From Paraburkholderia ultramafica (lineage in GTDB: Bacteria; Pseudomonadota; Gammaproteobacteria; Burkholderiales; Burkholderiaceae): a stretch of DNA of 64,000 nt. The stretch is from positions 310,001 to 374,000 of the forward strand of contig NZ_CADIKK010000001.1 of NCBI RefSeq assembly GCF_902859915.1, read 5' to 3'. Below are positions 9,502 through 17,502 of the stretch, piece by piece; within the stretch, counting starts at the first letter, position 1; the number at the start of each line of letters is the position of its first letter. The translations under genes and the position numbers were made by a program. Under the pieces are notes generated by a model. It saw only the letters and a program-made list of their open reading frames with translations, was not told the origin of the DNA and ran no database searches.

Positions 9502-9647
9502 ATTGATCTCCAGCCGTGGAATTGATCAAAAATGTCGTGCGCGATCTATGGAGGCCAGCGTTGAGCGGCAACGTCGTCGTTTCGCCTATTGCTTCCGAAG
9601 ACATGCGCTATTCCATTGCTTCACATTCGAAGCGGATAAGATCAATA

Positions 9648-9666
9648 TATATCACTTCATGATATA
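9648..9666. promoter_or_regulatory. Operator copy 1 (TATATCAN5TGATATA)
   Basis: TATATCACTTCATGATATA: seven-base inverted arms around five bases. It is shared by divergent genes (start at 9501 minus, start at 9883 plus) within an otherwise gene-free 380-base gap. See the MarR gene at 15302. Confidence 0.65.
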
Positions 9667-9882
9667 CATAATGGAAACGACTGCAATGCGATTGCCACCG
9701 ACTGGCACCCGTCACGGACGATGCGGCGGTGACAGTGTCGTGGCATCATCGTGATGGGTAGGTGTGTTCGAACGCGCGAACGGCGTGAAGGAAAAAGGCG
9801 CAGTTTGCAAAGACAATCTGCCCCGAACGCGGTCGTCGCCCACACCCAAGGACTGTGACATTGCCTGAAGGAGACAACGGCC

Positions 9883-11211
9883 ATGACGCTATCCAGCCTT
9901 TTTCGGCAACCGGCCGAACAACAGATCGCCAACCTGCCGCTGCCCTGCTCCTTGAGGCTTCCGGATGGCGAGCGCATTGGAGCGGCGCAGCCAAGAGTGT
10001 CGTTCGTTATCCGCGACATGCGGGCGCTCCTGCATCTGACGCAGGGCGAGATCGGGCGACTAGCGGAAGACTATGTGGAAGGCCGACTCGAGATCGAAGG
10101 CGATCTGCACGATCTGATGGCGACCGCGCCCGCGTTGCTCCGTCATGACCCGACCCAGGACGCGCACGGATGGCTGCAGAGCCGCGTCAATCGCGCCCGC
10201 CGCGCCGTTTGGGAGCGCAGCCACCATAGCCGGGCCGTGGACGCCGCGCAGATCCAGCATCACTACGACGTTTCCGATGACTTCTACGCCCTCTGGCTCG
10301 ATCCGTTGCTCGTGTACTCGTGCGCGTACTTTTCAGCGCCGGGCATGTCGCTGGCAGAGGCCCAGCAAGCCAAGGTCGATCACATCTGCAAAAAGCTGAT
10401 GCTGCGTTCCGGCGAACGCTTTCTCGACGTGGGCGCCGGTTGGGGCGCGCTGCTGTTGTGGGCCGCCGAGCACTACGGCGTCGCCGCGACAGGCATCACG
10501 CTGTCGAAGAACCAGCACGCCTATGTCAACCGGCTTATCGACCAGAAGGGGCTGCAGGGCCGCATCCGGATGCTGCTGCAGGACTACCGCGACGTCGACG
10601 AGTCCAGACCCTTCGACAAAATAGCTTCAGTGGGCATGTGCGAACACGTCGGCCGCCCAAACTTGCCCTTGTACTTCGCGAAGATGCACCGTCTGCTTCG
10701 GCCAGGCGGGATGTTGATGAATCACTGCATTACTGCTGGCCATCCCGATACGGTGCAACTCGACGGCGGCATGGGTGATTTCATCGACAAATACATCTTC
10801 CCCGGCGGTCAGTTGGTGCACGTGAGCGTCATGATGGATGCGATGACCCGGGGCAAGCTGGAACCGGTGGACGCCGAGTGCCTTCGGCCGCATTACGCGC
10901 GCACGCTATGGCATTGGGCCGATGCCCTGGAGGCCCATCTCGACGAGGCGCGCCGGATTCTCGGCCGCGATGCGGAAAAGGTCATCCGCGCGTACCGCCT
11001 CTACCTGGCGGGGTCGGCTATGGGATTCGAGCGAGGCTGGACGTCGCTGTTCCAGATTCTGGCGTCGCGCCCCGCTGACGTGACCGAACCGCGCGATCAT
11101 TCCACTGCTCGCCTCGGCGTCGGGCAATGTGAATATCCGTTCAATCGCGCATATATGTATGCGCAGAGTTCAACCGCCGAAACACCGGACAAGGGACGCT
11201 CGTCGAGTTAG
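9883..11211 (+). CDS. cfa: Cyclopropane-fatty-acyl-phospholipid synthase
   Basis: Transfers a methylene from S-adenosylmethionine onto double bonds of membrane phospholipid acyl chains, hardening the membrane against acid and other stress. The 442-residue protein has an N-terminal lipid-binding domain (1-140). Its Rossmann methyltransferase domain carries the SAM loop Leu-Asp-Val-Gly-Ala-Gly-Trp-Gly (about 181-188). Downstream are the family motifs Gly-Met-Cys-Glu-His-Val-Gly (active-site region) and Tyr-Ile-Phe-Pro-Gly-Gly. Somewhat longer than E. coli Cfa because of an extended C-terminal tail. An operator copy lies 217 bases upstream, so it is probably in the local MarR regulon. Confidence 0.93.
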   Translation: MTLSSLFRQPAEQQIANLPLPCSLRLPDGERIGAAQPRVSFVIRDMRALLHLTQGEIGRLAEDYVEGRLEIEGDLHDLMATAPALLRHDPTQDAHGWLQSRVNRARRAVWERSHHSRAVDAAQIQHHYDVSDDFYALWLDPLLVYSCAYFSAPGMSLAEAQQAKVDHICKKLMLRSGERFLDVGAGWGALLLWAAEHYGVAATGITLSKNQHAYVNRLIDQKGLQGRIRMLLQDYRDVDESRPFDKIASVGMCEHVGRPNLPLYFAKMHRLLRPGGMLMNHCITAGHPDTVQLDGGMGDFIDKYIFPGGQLVHVSVMMDAMTRGKLEPVDAECLRPHYARTLWHWADALEAHLDEARRILGRDAEKVIRAYRLYLAGSAMGFERGWTSLFQILASRPADVTEPRDHSTARLGVGQCEYPFNRAYMYAQSSTAETPDKGRSSS

Positions 11212-11447
11212 TTGACTTCGATGGCCTTCTCCACACGAGCATGTCGTCGTCTCATGCGAGACGCGACTGCACCGATGCAGGCAATCCGGCGACGGGCGCC
11301 TCGCCATGATGTCTATGACTTATTCATACGCAGCGGCGCGCAGACGTAGTTTTTTGTTCGTTCAGAACGCCTGATTCAAGACCTCTTGAAGTCGGACCGC
11401 TGCCATATCTCAAGAATCGCCCGACAGGCGGGGACAATCGGCGCTGG

Positions 11448-11954
11448 CTAAAAATGTTCGGCCGGGCGCGCCTTTTCGCCGACCTCCGACGTCCCGGCGA
11501 CTACTGCGTCCGCACTGGTTTGCGGCCCCATGGTCACGAGCACGCTGCAACTGACCCGGTCCAGCAACAGACCATCATTTCTGCCACCCCACCAGCGCGC
11601 CAGACGGCTGGTATGACGATGTCCGACGACAATCAAATCGACCTTCAGGTCGTTCGCAAAGGACGCAATCTGATCCAATGGGTCACCGACGACGAAGTGC
11701 CCGGTCGCCCAGATTCCGCGCGCGGTGAGCTTCTTCAACCCTTCTTCGAGCACACTCTTGGCCGATTCGGTAATGAGATCGACCGGCATCGCGGAGGTAA
11801 TGTCGGCCCCTTGCACCCACACGGAAGTATTAAGGACGGAGAGCACGTGCACTTCCGCCTTGAGTTCCTGCGCCAGCGAAGCGCCGTCCTTCAACGCGTG
11901 CTGTCCTTCGCGAGTTCCGTCGTAACAGAGAAGAATGCGGTTAAAGGTCGGCAT
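11448..11954 (-). CDS. Universal stress protein (UspA family)
   Basis: A 168-residue cytoplasmic protein of the Usp fold. It begins Arg-Ile-Leu-Leu-Cys-Tyr-Asp-Gly-Thr (strand 1 plus the nucleotide-contacting Asp) and ends the domain with Leu-Ile-Val-Val-Gly-His-Arg-His-Thr and Ser-Val-Leu-Val. This approximates the ATP-binding Gly-2x-Gly-9x-Gly-Ser motif, but with Gly-Arg-Asn in the second part and Val-Ser-Cys before the last strand. A 30-residue low-complexity tail follows. The ATG at 11954 has AAGGGG upstream. A perfect operator copy lies 122 bases upstream of the start. Confidence 0.9.
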   Translation of the reverse strand: MPTFNRILLCYDGTREGQHALKDGASLAQELKAEVHVLSVLNTSVWVQGADITSAMPVDLITESAKSVLEEGLKKLTARGIWATGHFVVGDPLDQIASFANDLKVDLIVVGHRHTSRLARWWGGRNDGLLLDRVSCSVLVTMGPQTSADAVVAGTSEVGEKARPAEHF

Positions 11955-12075
11955 GTCATTTCCCCTTGTGTTCTGCTTTCGCGGCAACGCAACAATCCAC
12001 CTGGAAAAGGGCAGATGCGTCACGCTCGGGGACAGCTTTGGATTGCCGCCGAGCCGGCACATCACCCATTCATTG

Positions 12076-12094
12076 TATATCACCTTGTGATATA
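12076..12094. promoter_or_regulatory. Operator copy 2, perfect palindrome
   Basis: TATATCACCTTGTGATATA: an 8-3-8 perfect inverted repeat, the best copy in the set, placed 122 bases before the universal stress protein start. The surrounding gap 11955-12348 holds no gene. Confidence 0.75.
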
Positions 12095-12348
12095 TAAATC
12101 GCTCGGCGCACGAAGGCCCAAGCGGCCGCTGCACAAAGCGCTCAACTCCGCGGCCCGGCGAGTTTTTTACAAATCGGCTGACGAACACGGAACGCGCGAT
12201 GGACAGCCGGCGCTCGGGCGGCCGCGCTGTGTTGCGCGTCAGGGTCTGCCCCGTCGAACTGCAAGCGCCACGCGTCGCCGAATGGCTTGAGTTGCCCGCG
12301 ATGGCGTTCGGCCACCCGCGCAAGGCGCTGTTCGCCATAAGGAAGAGT

Positions 12349-12668
12349 GGGCGACATCTTGCTCTTGCCGAACAGAATCGCCTCGATTGCTTCGGGAATG
12401 CCGTGCCCGCGAATCTGCTCCGAACCGAAGCGCGCAATCAAGCCGACGATCAAACCGCCGATCACGGGCACCACGACAACCGCCAGCCCGAGCGTATGGC
12501 CGGCGGGCGAGCGGTCCGCCGGCCGATATCGTCTGAAAGAAGAATGCTTTTGTGAAGAAGCGGATCAGATGGAGCAGAAAATCGGCCGCGAGCGTACTCA
12601 GAATGCCCACAACCGCGGCAATGGCCGTGATCCGCCTGCCAGCCGCAGCCCTCTCTTCGCCTCTTCAT
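12349..12668 (-). pseudogene. Chloride channel (ClC) N-terminal relic
   Basis: Frames here read Gly-Ile-Leu-Ser-Thr-Leu-Ala-Ala and Phe-Phe-Phe-Gln-Thr-Ile. In a shifted frame they continue Val-Pro-Val-Ile-Gly-Gly-Leu-Ile-Val-Gly-Leu, Gly-His-Gly-Ile-Pro-Glu-Ala-Ile-Glu-Ala and Lys-Met-Ser-Pro. This parallels the N-terminal 120 residues of the ClC gene at 15721. At least two frameshifts and loss of everything after the Lys-Met-Ser-Pro point make it non-functional. Operator copy 3 sits at its 5' end, so it was once part of the same regulon. Confidence 0.8.
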
Positions 12669-12670
12669 AT

Positions 12671-12689
12671 TGCATCATTCTGTGATGTA
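12671..12689. promoter_or_regulatory. Operator copy 3, degenerate
   Basis: TGCATCATTCTGTGATGTA, matching the consensus at most positions. It lies directly upstream of the decayed chloride channel relic, 80 bases from copy 4, forming a divergent pair. Confidence 0.55.
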
Positions 12690-12769
12690 ATGCGCGGCAA
12701 ACAAAAAAACGCCCCAGCGAGCCCGGCTTCAAGACACCACCACGCGCCGGTGGATTCGTGTCGCTCTTT

Positions 12770-12788
12770 TAGATCATAGTGTGATATA
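12770..12788. promoter_or_regulatory. Operator copy 4
   Basis: TAGATCATAGTGTGATATA; the right arm is perfect. It lies 73 bases before the small membrane protein start at 12861. Confidence 0.6.
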
Positions 12789-12860
12789 TATTGATCGTTA
12801 AGCGGTCGACGAAGCAAACAGACGGACGGACGCGATCGCGCTTCGGCATCGGAGGATCAA

Positions 12861-13046
12861 ATGGTCATCTATAACGATTTCGAAATTAGCTATCTGCTGG
12901 TTGCCTTTGCGCTGCTCGGCATCATTCTGATCGGTGGTCTGCTCGATTCGCTGCACCTCAAAAATCTGCATCCGCGATTGGTGGGGGCAACGCCTGGCGC
13001 GCTTCCGGGTTTCGCCTTGATCGAAGCCGTACCGCTGTTCACCTGA
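12861..13046 (+). CDS. Small single-helix membrane protein
   Basis: 61 residues. A short polar start is followed by one hydrophobic helix (about residues 11-28, Leu-Leu-Val-Ala-Phe-Ala-Leu-Leu-Gly-Ile-Ile-Leu-Ile-Gly-Gly), then a soluble tail with Pro and Gly. A very good Shine-Dalgarno sequence (GGAGG, 6 bases before the ATG) shows it is translated. Operator copy 4 lies upstream, placing it in the putative MarR regulon. A decayed universal stress protein gene follows at 13096, so the two were probably co-transcribed. Function unknown. Confidence 0.65.
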   Translation: MVIYNDFEISYLLVAFALLGIILIGGLLDSLHLKNLHPRLVGATPGALPGFALIEAVPLFT

Positions 13047-13095
13047 GCACGCGGGAACGGCTGGCGCAAATCGCTTCGCAATCACGCAGGAACCG

Positions 13096-13319
13096 ATGCT
13101 GGCGCCGTTTTCACGCATTCTCCTGTGCTACGACGCGACGGCACGCCTGAGGGACAACGGGCGCTACGCTGCGGCGCGATGCTTGCGCGGCAGTTGCAGG
13201 TCGAAACGCATCTGCTCTCGATACTGGATACGACTTGCTGGTCGAGTGGATTCGGCATTCTGGCGTCGATGAATTTCAGCGCCGCCGCAACAGATGTCGT
13301 TTCATCGTTCAATCCTTGA
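13096..13319 (+). pseudogene. Universal stress protein relic
   Basis: Starts Met-Leu-Ala-Pro-Phe-Ser-Arg-Ile-Leu-Leu-Cys-Tyr-Asp-Ala-Thr, like the intact usp at 11448. After a frameshift near 13134 the other frame continues Gly-Thr-Pro-Glu-Gly-Gln-Arg-Ala-Leu, then Leu-Gln-Val-Glu-Thr-His-Leu-Leu-Ser-Ile-Leu-Asp-Thr. It ends early at 13319, lacking the nucleotide-binding C-terminal half. It is frameshifted and truncated. Confidence 0.75.
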
Positions 13320-13361
13320 CCGAACCGGGAGCCGCGAAATCTCAACGGGCAAACCGGATGG

Positions 13362-13679
13362 CTAGAGGCCCCAGATGATGTCCGCTTCGCTCTTGCGCGC
13401 TTCGCGCATCATGTCCAGAAACGGCCATGCCCGTTGCGAGAGTCGGTTACGCGATTCGCTGTGATTGCTGGCTGAACAATGCAATGGTTCGACGGTCGCT
13501 TCCGTCTTTGCATCGTCCGAGATTGCCGCTTCGAGCCGGCCAATTGCACCGGGTAGTTCAGCGTGCGTGATGACGCCGCGGTCATCGAGACGCTTGCCAA
13601 TCAAACCCAGCAGATACTGAGCGAGATCCCGGAGCATGACGACATCCGGTGATGCGGTCGATTGAAAAGTAATCAGCAT
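13362..13679 (-). CDS. DUF1840 family protein
   Basis: A 105-residue cytoplasmic protein starting Met-Leu-Ile-Thr-Phe-Gln-Ser, with Leu-Leu-Gly-Leu-Ile-Gly-Lys-Arg-Leu-Asp-Asp-Arg-Gly-Val-Ile in the middle. It ends with the typical Leu-Ser-Gln-Arg-Ala-Trp-Pro-Phe-Leu-Asp-Met-Met-Arg and Ala-Asp-Ile-Ile-Trp-Gly-Leu. Together these identify DUF1840, a family of unknown function common in Betaproteobacteria. The ATG at 13679 follows an AGGGGG ribosome-binding site. Operator copy 5 lies 119 bases upstream, nearly the same spacing as for usp. Confidence 0.85.
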   Translation of the reverse strand: MLITFQSTASPDVVMLRDLAQYLLGLIGKRLDDRGVITHAELPGAIGRLEAAISDDAKTEATVEPLHCSASNHSESRNRLSQRAWPFLDMMREARKSEADIIWGL

Positions 13680-13797
13680 GATGACCCCCTTTTGAAGAGC
13701 ACGCGGCAACCGTTTCATCGATCGGATTCCTATGCGGATTGCCCAGCGAAACGGTTCACGCTTCGTCGTACCTGCTTCAGTCCGTCTATGATTATTT

Positions 13798-13816
13798 TAT
13801 ATCACACCGTGATTGA
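13798..13816. promoter_or_regulatory. Operator copy 5
   Basis: TATATCACACCGTGATTGA; the left arm is perfect and the right arm has two changes. It lies 119 bases before the DUF1840 start (minus strand) and 140 bases from copy 6. Confidence 0.6.
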
Positions 13817-13937
13817 ATGAAACGGCGCATACGTCCGCACGCTTGAGCCGCGCCTGATCCGCGCGTCGCCGGACTCGTTCTTCAGGAAGCAATGACGCAC
13901 CGCCCGTTCTGCACCGCAACAGGCCAAATCCGCGGTT

Positions 13938-13956
13938 TATATCATGTTGAAATATA
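13938..13956. promoter_or_regulatory. Operator copy 6, weaker
   Basis: TATATCATGTTGAAATATA; the left arm is good and the right arm has two changes. It lies 85 bases before the HPP-CBS start. Confidence 0.5.
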
Positions 13957-14041
13957 ATCACGACCACAGTGTATTCGCGTTACCAGGGTTTCCCCGGTAA
14001 TGTCGGTCCCCGGATAATCGACTACTTCCCTGCCCCCTATC

Positions 14042-15208
14042 TTGTTCCGTTCCACTGCCCTTCGCTGGCTTGCCAGCTTCATCCCCGCACCGGTCTCCGT
14101 GAAATGGCAGGAACGCGCGCGCTCGTGTCTTGGCGCGCTGCTGGGCATCGCGTTCACTGGCGGCTCCATGTATTTGCTGCTGGGGCCGGCGGCGAACGTT
14201 CCGCTGCTGGTTGCGCCGATGGGCGCATCCGCGGTCCTGCTGTTTGCGGTGCCCGCCAGCCCGCTCGCGCAACCGTGGTCGATCATCGGCGGGAATCTCG
14301 TCTCCGCGACGATCGGCGTGACCTGCGCCCACGCAATCGCCGATCCGACCCTCGCGGCCGCGCTGGCGGTTGCGCTGTCGATCTGCGGGATGTTCGCGCT
14401 TCGCTGCGTGCACCCGCCGTCGGGCGCGGTTGCATTGACCGCGGTGCTGGGCGGGCCTGCGATCCATGCGCTGGGCTACCGGTTCGTGCTGGAGCCGATT
14501 GCGATCCAGTCGGTCGCGCTGCTCGCCGCGGCGATCGCCTATCACGCCGCCACCGGCCACCGCTACCCGCATGCGGGGCGCCAGGCTCGCGGCCCGGCCG
14601 GCAGCCCGGCCGACGACGCGTCGCGCGGAGGCTTCACACGGGCGGATTTCGAAGCCGTTCTGAAGCGTCGCGGTGAAATGCTGGACATCGATCCTGACGA
14701 CCTCGAGTCGCTGCTGCGCGAAACGCAGCTGCAGGCCTTCGCGCGCGGCTTCAACGAACTGACTTGCGAAGACATCATGTCCCACCACGTGGTGTCGGTA
14801 TCCGCGGCCACGCGTGCGACGACCGCATGGGCCCTGCTCAAGCGCAACAAGGTTAAGGCGCTGCCCGTCACCGATGCCGACCAGAATCTGGTCGGCATCG
14901 TGACGCGCGCCAACCTCGTCGATAAGCGGATTTTCAGCAAATTCTCGCCGCTCACCGCCCGCTTCGACGGCTGGCTTCGTGGCGACGCGCTCCGCACGCC
15001 GAGCGTCGGCAGCGTGATGAGTACCGAGGTCTGCACCATCAAGGCAACAGCGCCGATCACCGACCTCGTGCCGATGTTCGCCAACCACGGCCACCACCAT
15101 ATTCCGGTGCTCGACGCCGGCGGGCATCTGATCGGAATGATCACGCAGGTGGACCTGATCTCGGGCCTCTACCGGCAAACCGTGCTCAAAGCCCAACAGG
15201 TGGCATAG
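14042..15208 (+). CDS. HPP-family membrane protein with C-terminal CBS domain pair
   Basis: 388 residues. The N-terminal 175 hold five or so hydrophobic helices with the family-naming His-Pro-Pro in Arg-Cys-Val-His-Pro-Pro-Ser-Gly-Ala-Val (about residue 122). After a linker, two CBS modules follow: Glu-Asp-Ile-Met-Ser-His-His-Val (about 244) and Ser-Val-Met-Ser-Thr-Glu-Val-Cys (about 323). HPP proteins are implicated in nitrite or anion transport, and CBS pairs usually sense adenosyl nucleotides. Start taken at TTG 14042 because no in-frame ATG precedes the first helix. Operator copy 6 is upstream; MarR and ClC genes follow on the same strand. Confidence 0.85.
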   Translation: MFRSTALRWLASFIPAPVSVKWQERARSCLGALLGIAFTGGSMYLLLGPAANVPLLVAPMGASAVLLFAVPASPLAQPWSIIGGNLVSATIGVTCAHAIADPTLAAALAVALSICGMFALRCVHPPSGAVALTAVLGGPAIHALGYRFVLEPIAIQSVALLAAAIAYHAATGHRYPHAGRQARGPAGSPADDASRGGFTRADFEAVLKRRGEMLDIDPDDLESLLRETQLQAFARGFNELTCEDIMSHHVVSVSAATRATTAWALLKRNKVKALPVTDADQNLVGIVTRANLVDKRIFSKFSPLTARFDGWLRGDALRTPSVGSVMSTEVCTIKATAPITDLVPMFANHGHHHIPVLDAGGHLIGMITQVDLISGLYRQTVLKAQQVA

Positions 15209-15251
15209 CGGCACAGCAATCGTCCGCCCGGCGCACGGCGACACGGATAAA

Positions 15252-15270
15252 TACATCATTATGTGATATA
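15252..15270. promoter_or_regulatory. Operator copy 7, in the marR leader
   Basis: TACATCATTATGTGATATA, with a perfect right arm. It ends 32 bases before the MarR start codon, where it would overlap the promoter or early transcript. This is the position expected for autoregulation. Confidence 0.65.
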
Positions 15271-15301
15271 TTTGTCGATTATTTGCATTGACGGGCACCC
15301 C

Positions 15302-15718
15302 ATGAAAGTACGGACTCGCGGACTGACCAAAGCCGACTTCGAGCAACTGTCGGAGTTTCGCTACCAGATGCGGCGTTTCGAGCGGTTCTCGGAACAGGCG
15401 GCCCAGAGCGAAGGCATTACACCGTTGCAGTATTTGTTGCTGCTGCACATCAAGGGCTATCCGGAGCGTGACTGGGCGACCGTCGGCGAACTGGCGGAGC
15501 GGCTTCAGTCCCAGCATCACGGTGTCGTGGCGCTGGTGTCGCGCTGCGAAGCGCTCAGTCTGGTGCGCCGCCAGGTCAGCGAAGCCGATCGCCGTCAGGT
15601 GGAAGTCCACCTTGAAAAAGCAGGCGAGCGCGTGCTGGCGAGACTGGCGGAACTGCACCGCGCCGAATTGAAATCGCTCGAGGGCGCTTTCCAGATTCCA
15701 CAGATCGACTTCGACTAA
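15302..15718 (+). CDS. MarR-family transcriptional regulator
   Basis: A 138-residue winged-helix dimer. Helix 1 region, then Gly-Ile-Thr-Pro-Leu-Gln-Tyr-Leu-Leu-Leu-Leu-His-Ile, the recognition region Val-Gly-Glu-Leu-Ala-Glu-Arg-Leu-Gln-Ser-Gln-His-His-Gly-Val-Val-Ala, and a wing with Glu-Ala-Asp-Arg-Arg-Gln-Val. The C-terminal helices form the dimer interface. ATG 15302 fits the family length. The palindrome in its own leader and its copies before neighbouring genes make it the likely binder. The ClC start follows its stop by 2 bases (TAATC-ATG), so the two are one transcript. The ligand is not evident; one Cys (Arg-Cys-Glu) lies near residue 82. Confidence 0.9.
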   Translation: MKVRTRGLTKADFEQLSEFRYQMRRFERFSEQAAQSEGITPLQYLLLLHIKGYPERDWATVGELAERLQSQHHGVVALVSRCEALSLVRRQVSEADRRQVEVHLEKAGERVLARLAELHRAELKSLEGAFQIPQIDFD

Positions 15719-15720
15719 TC

Positions 15721-17001
15721 ATGAGCATGGATTCCCATAAGCGTGACTTTTCGGCCAACGCCCGGTTGCCCGGTATTTTTGCGTTGGCCGCGTGCATCGG
15801 GGTGGTCAGCACGCTTGCCGCCTTCGTCTTGCTGAATCTGATTCATCTGTTCACCAATCTGTTTTTCTTCGGCACGCTGTCGTTTGCCGAACGTTCGCCC
15901 GCCAATCACACGCTCGGTCTTTGGGTGATCGGCGTGCCGGTGCTGGGCGGCCTGATCGTCGGCCTGATGGCGCGGTACGGTTCCGAAAAAATCCGCGGAC
16001 ACGGCATTCCCGAGGCGATCGAAGCGATCCTGTTCGGCAAGAGCAAGATGTCGCCGAAGGTGGCGGTGCTCAAGCCGCTGTCGTCCGGCATCGTGATCGG
16101 CAGCGGCGGCCCGTTCGGCGCGGAAGGCCCGATCATCATGACCGGCGGCGCACTCGGCTCGCTGATCGCGCAATGCGTGAAGGTCACGTCGGCGGAACGC
16201 AAGACGCTGCTGGTGGCCGGCGCCGGGCTGGGCGCGGTGCTCTCGCACTGGCTGCCGGGCAACCAGCCGGCCTTGTGGCCGCTCGTCTGCATGGCCGCCA
16301 CCCTCGGCGCGACGCTCGGCGCACCGTTGACGGCGATCGTGTTCGCTTTCGGTCTGACTCATGACAGCAACGCGTTGCTGCCGCTTCTGACGGCGACGCT
16401 GATCGCGCACGGCTTTTCGACGGTGGTGATGCGCCGGTCGATCATGACCGAGAAGATCGCGCGCCGTGGCTATCACATCTATCGCGAGTACGGCGTCGAC
16501 CCGCTCGAGCGTCACTATGTCGACGAGGTGATGACGGCGCCGGTCGAATCGATCGATGCCGGCATGACGGTCGGCGAAACGCTGCAAAGGTTCTTCGGCG
16601 CCAACCAGGTGCGCCGCGCCTATCCCGTCGTCCGCGACGGCGCGGTGATCGGCGTGGCCGACCGGGCCTTGCTCGAACGGTTTGGCGGCGACGACACAGA
16701 AGCCGCAGAAGCCAAACACGCGATGAATCTCGCCGACGTGTTCGGCCAGACGGCTGCGGCGTTTGCTTTACCATCCGAAACCTGCCGACTCGTCGCGACG
16801 AGACTGGCCGTGCACAATCTCGAACGATTGCCCGTGGTTGCCGAGCGCAACAGCATGCGCCTCGTTGGCATCGTGTCGCGCAGCGATCTGGTCAAACCGT
16901 CGCTCAGCCACTTCGAAGAAGAACACAAGCGGGAGCGTTTCCGGCGTTTGACGCCGTCGCTCGGCAAGCGGCGATTTGCGCCGGTTCGCAAAACCGGCTG
17001 A
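15721..17001 (+). CDS. Chloride channel family protein with internal deletion, CBS pair at C terminus
   Basis: A 426-residue ClC/CBS protein; relatives are about 570-590 residues. Present: the first helices, the Gly-His-Gly-Ile-Pro filter region (about 98) and Gly-Pro-Phe-Gly-Ala-Glu-Gly-Pro with the gating Glu (about 136). The sequence then jumps from Thr-Leu-Leu-Val-Ala-Gly-Ala straight to Gly-Leu-Gly-Ala-Val-Leu-Ser and Leu-Gly-Ala-Pro-Leu-Thr-Ala. The Thr-Ser-Gly-Gly-Val-Leu-Ala-Pro motif and about 150 middle residues are absent, in frame. CBS modules follow from about residue 265. It overlaps the regulatory unit of marR. Whether this shortened form conducts anions is doubtful. Confidence 0.75.
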   Translation: MSMDSHKRDFSANARLPGIFALAACIGVVSTLAAFVLLNLIHLFTNLFFFGTLSFAERSPANHTLGLWVIGVPVLGGLIVGLMARYGSEKIRGHGIPEAIEAILFGKSKMSPKVAVLKPLSSGIVIGSGGPFGAEGPIIMTGGALGSLIAQCVKVTSAERKTLLVAGAGLGAVLSHWLPGNQPALWPLVCMAATLGATLGAPLTAIVFAFGLTHDSNALLPLLTATLIAHGFSTVVMRRSIMTEKIARRGYHIYREYGVDPLERHYVDEVMTAPVESIDAGMTVGETLQRFFGANQVRRAYPVVRDGAVIGVADRALLERFGGDDTEAAEAKHAMNLADVFGQTAAAFALPSETCRLVATRLAVHNLERLPVVAERNSMRLVGIVSRSDLVKPSLSHFEEEHKRERFRRLTPSLGKRRFAPVRKTG

Positions 17002-17067
17002 CAACAGCAAGGCGGGTCGAGGTTGAGCCCGAATGCGGCCTCAACCTTTCTGTTTGCGCAGTTGGGG

Positions 17068-17412
17068 CTACTTGCCCGCGCCGCGCTCCATGACGCAACT
17101 CAGCACGAGTGTGTCACCCGACCTTGCTTCCGGGCTGAGTGCGGCGGTGTGGAAGTCAGCGCTGTCGCAACGCCATTCGGCAACAAAGTCGCTGCTGCAC
17201 GCCATCGCCAACCGGCGTTTGTGCGTTCCGCGCGGCGCGTACTCACAGGTCATCCGGCCGTCGCATTGATGCGCCACGTCATGGGTCACGTTGCCGTGTG
17301 GCGCTCCACAGTTCTGGCCATAGGTGCCCGAGACGATCTGTATCGTTCGGACTTCCGCTTTCGAGCTTGCGGCCAGAACGAAGACGGCCAGCATGGCGGC
17401 TACACAGCGCAT
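17068..17412 (-). CDS. Small secreted protein, function unknown
   Basis: 114 residues with a clear signal peptide (Met-Arg-Cys-Val, a hydrophobic core, then Ala-Ala-Ser-Ser-Lys-Ala). The mature part has six Cys, with the block Ser-Gly-Thr-Tyr-Gly-Gln-Asn-Cys-Gly and Asn-Val-Thr, reminiscent of galactose-binding-lectin-like small exported proteins. The frame is open to 17481, but the signal peptide sets the start at 17412. It lies 91 bases after the ECF sigma gene on the same strand and may be its target or the last gene of that operon. Confidence 0.6.
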   Translation of the reverse strand: MRCVAAMLAVFVLAASSKAEVRTIQIVSGTYGQNCGAPHGNVTHDVAHQCDGRMTCEYAPRGTHKRRLAMACSSDFVAEWRCDSADFHTAALSPEARSGDTLVLSCVMERGAGK

Positions 17413-17502
17413 GCTTGCGCTGCGCCGAGCCGGCTTCTCATTCCGACACTCAGGCACTCCAGTCACTGTGCCTCCCTTCAATTCACGCAGCGAATCGACC
17501 GG

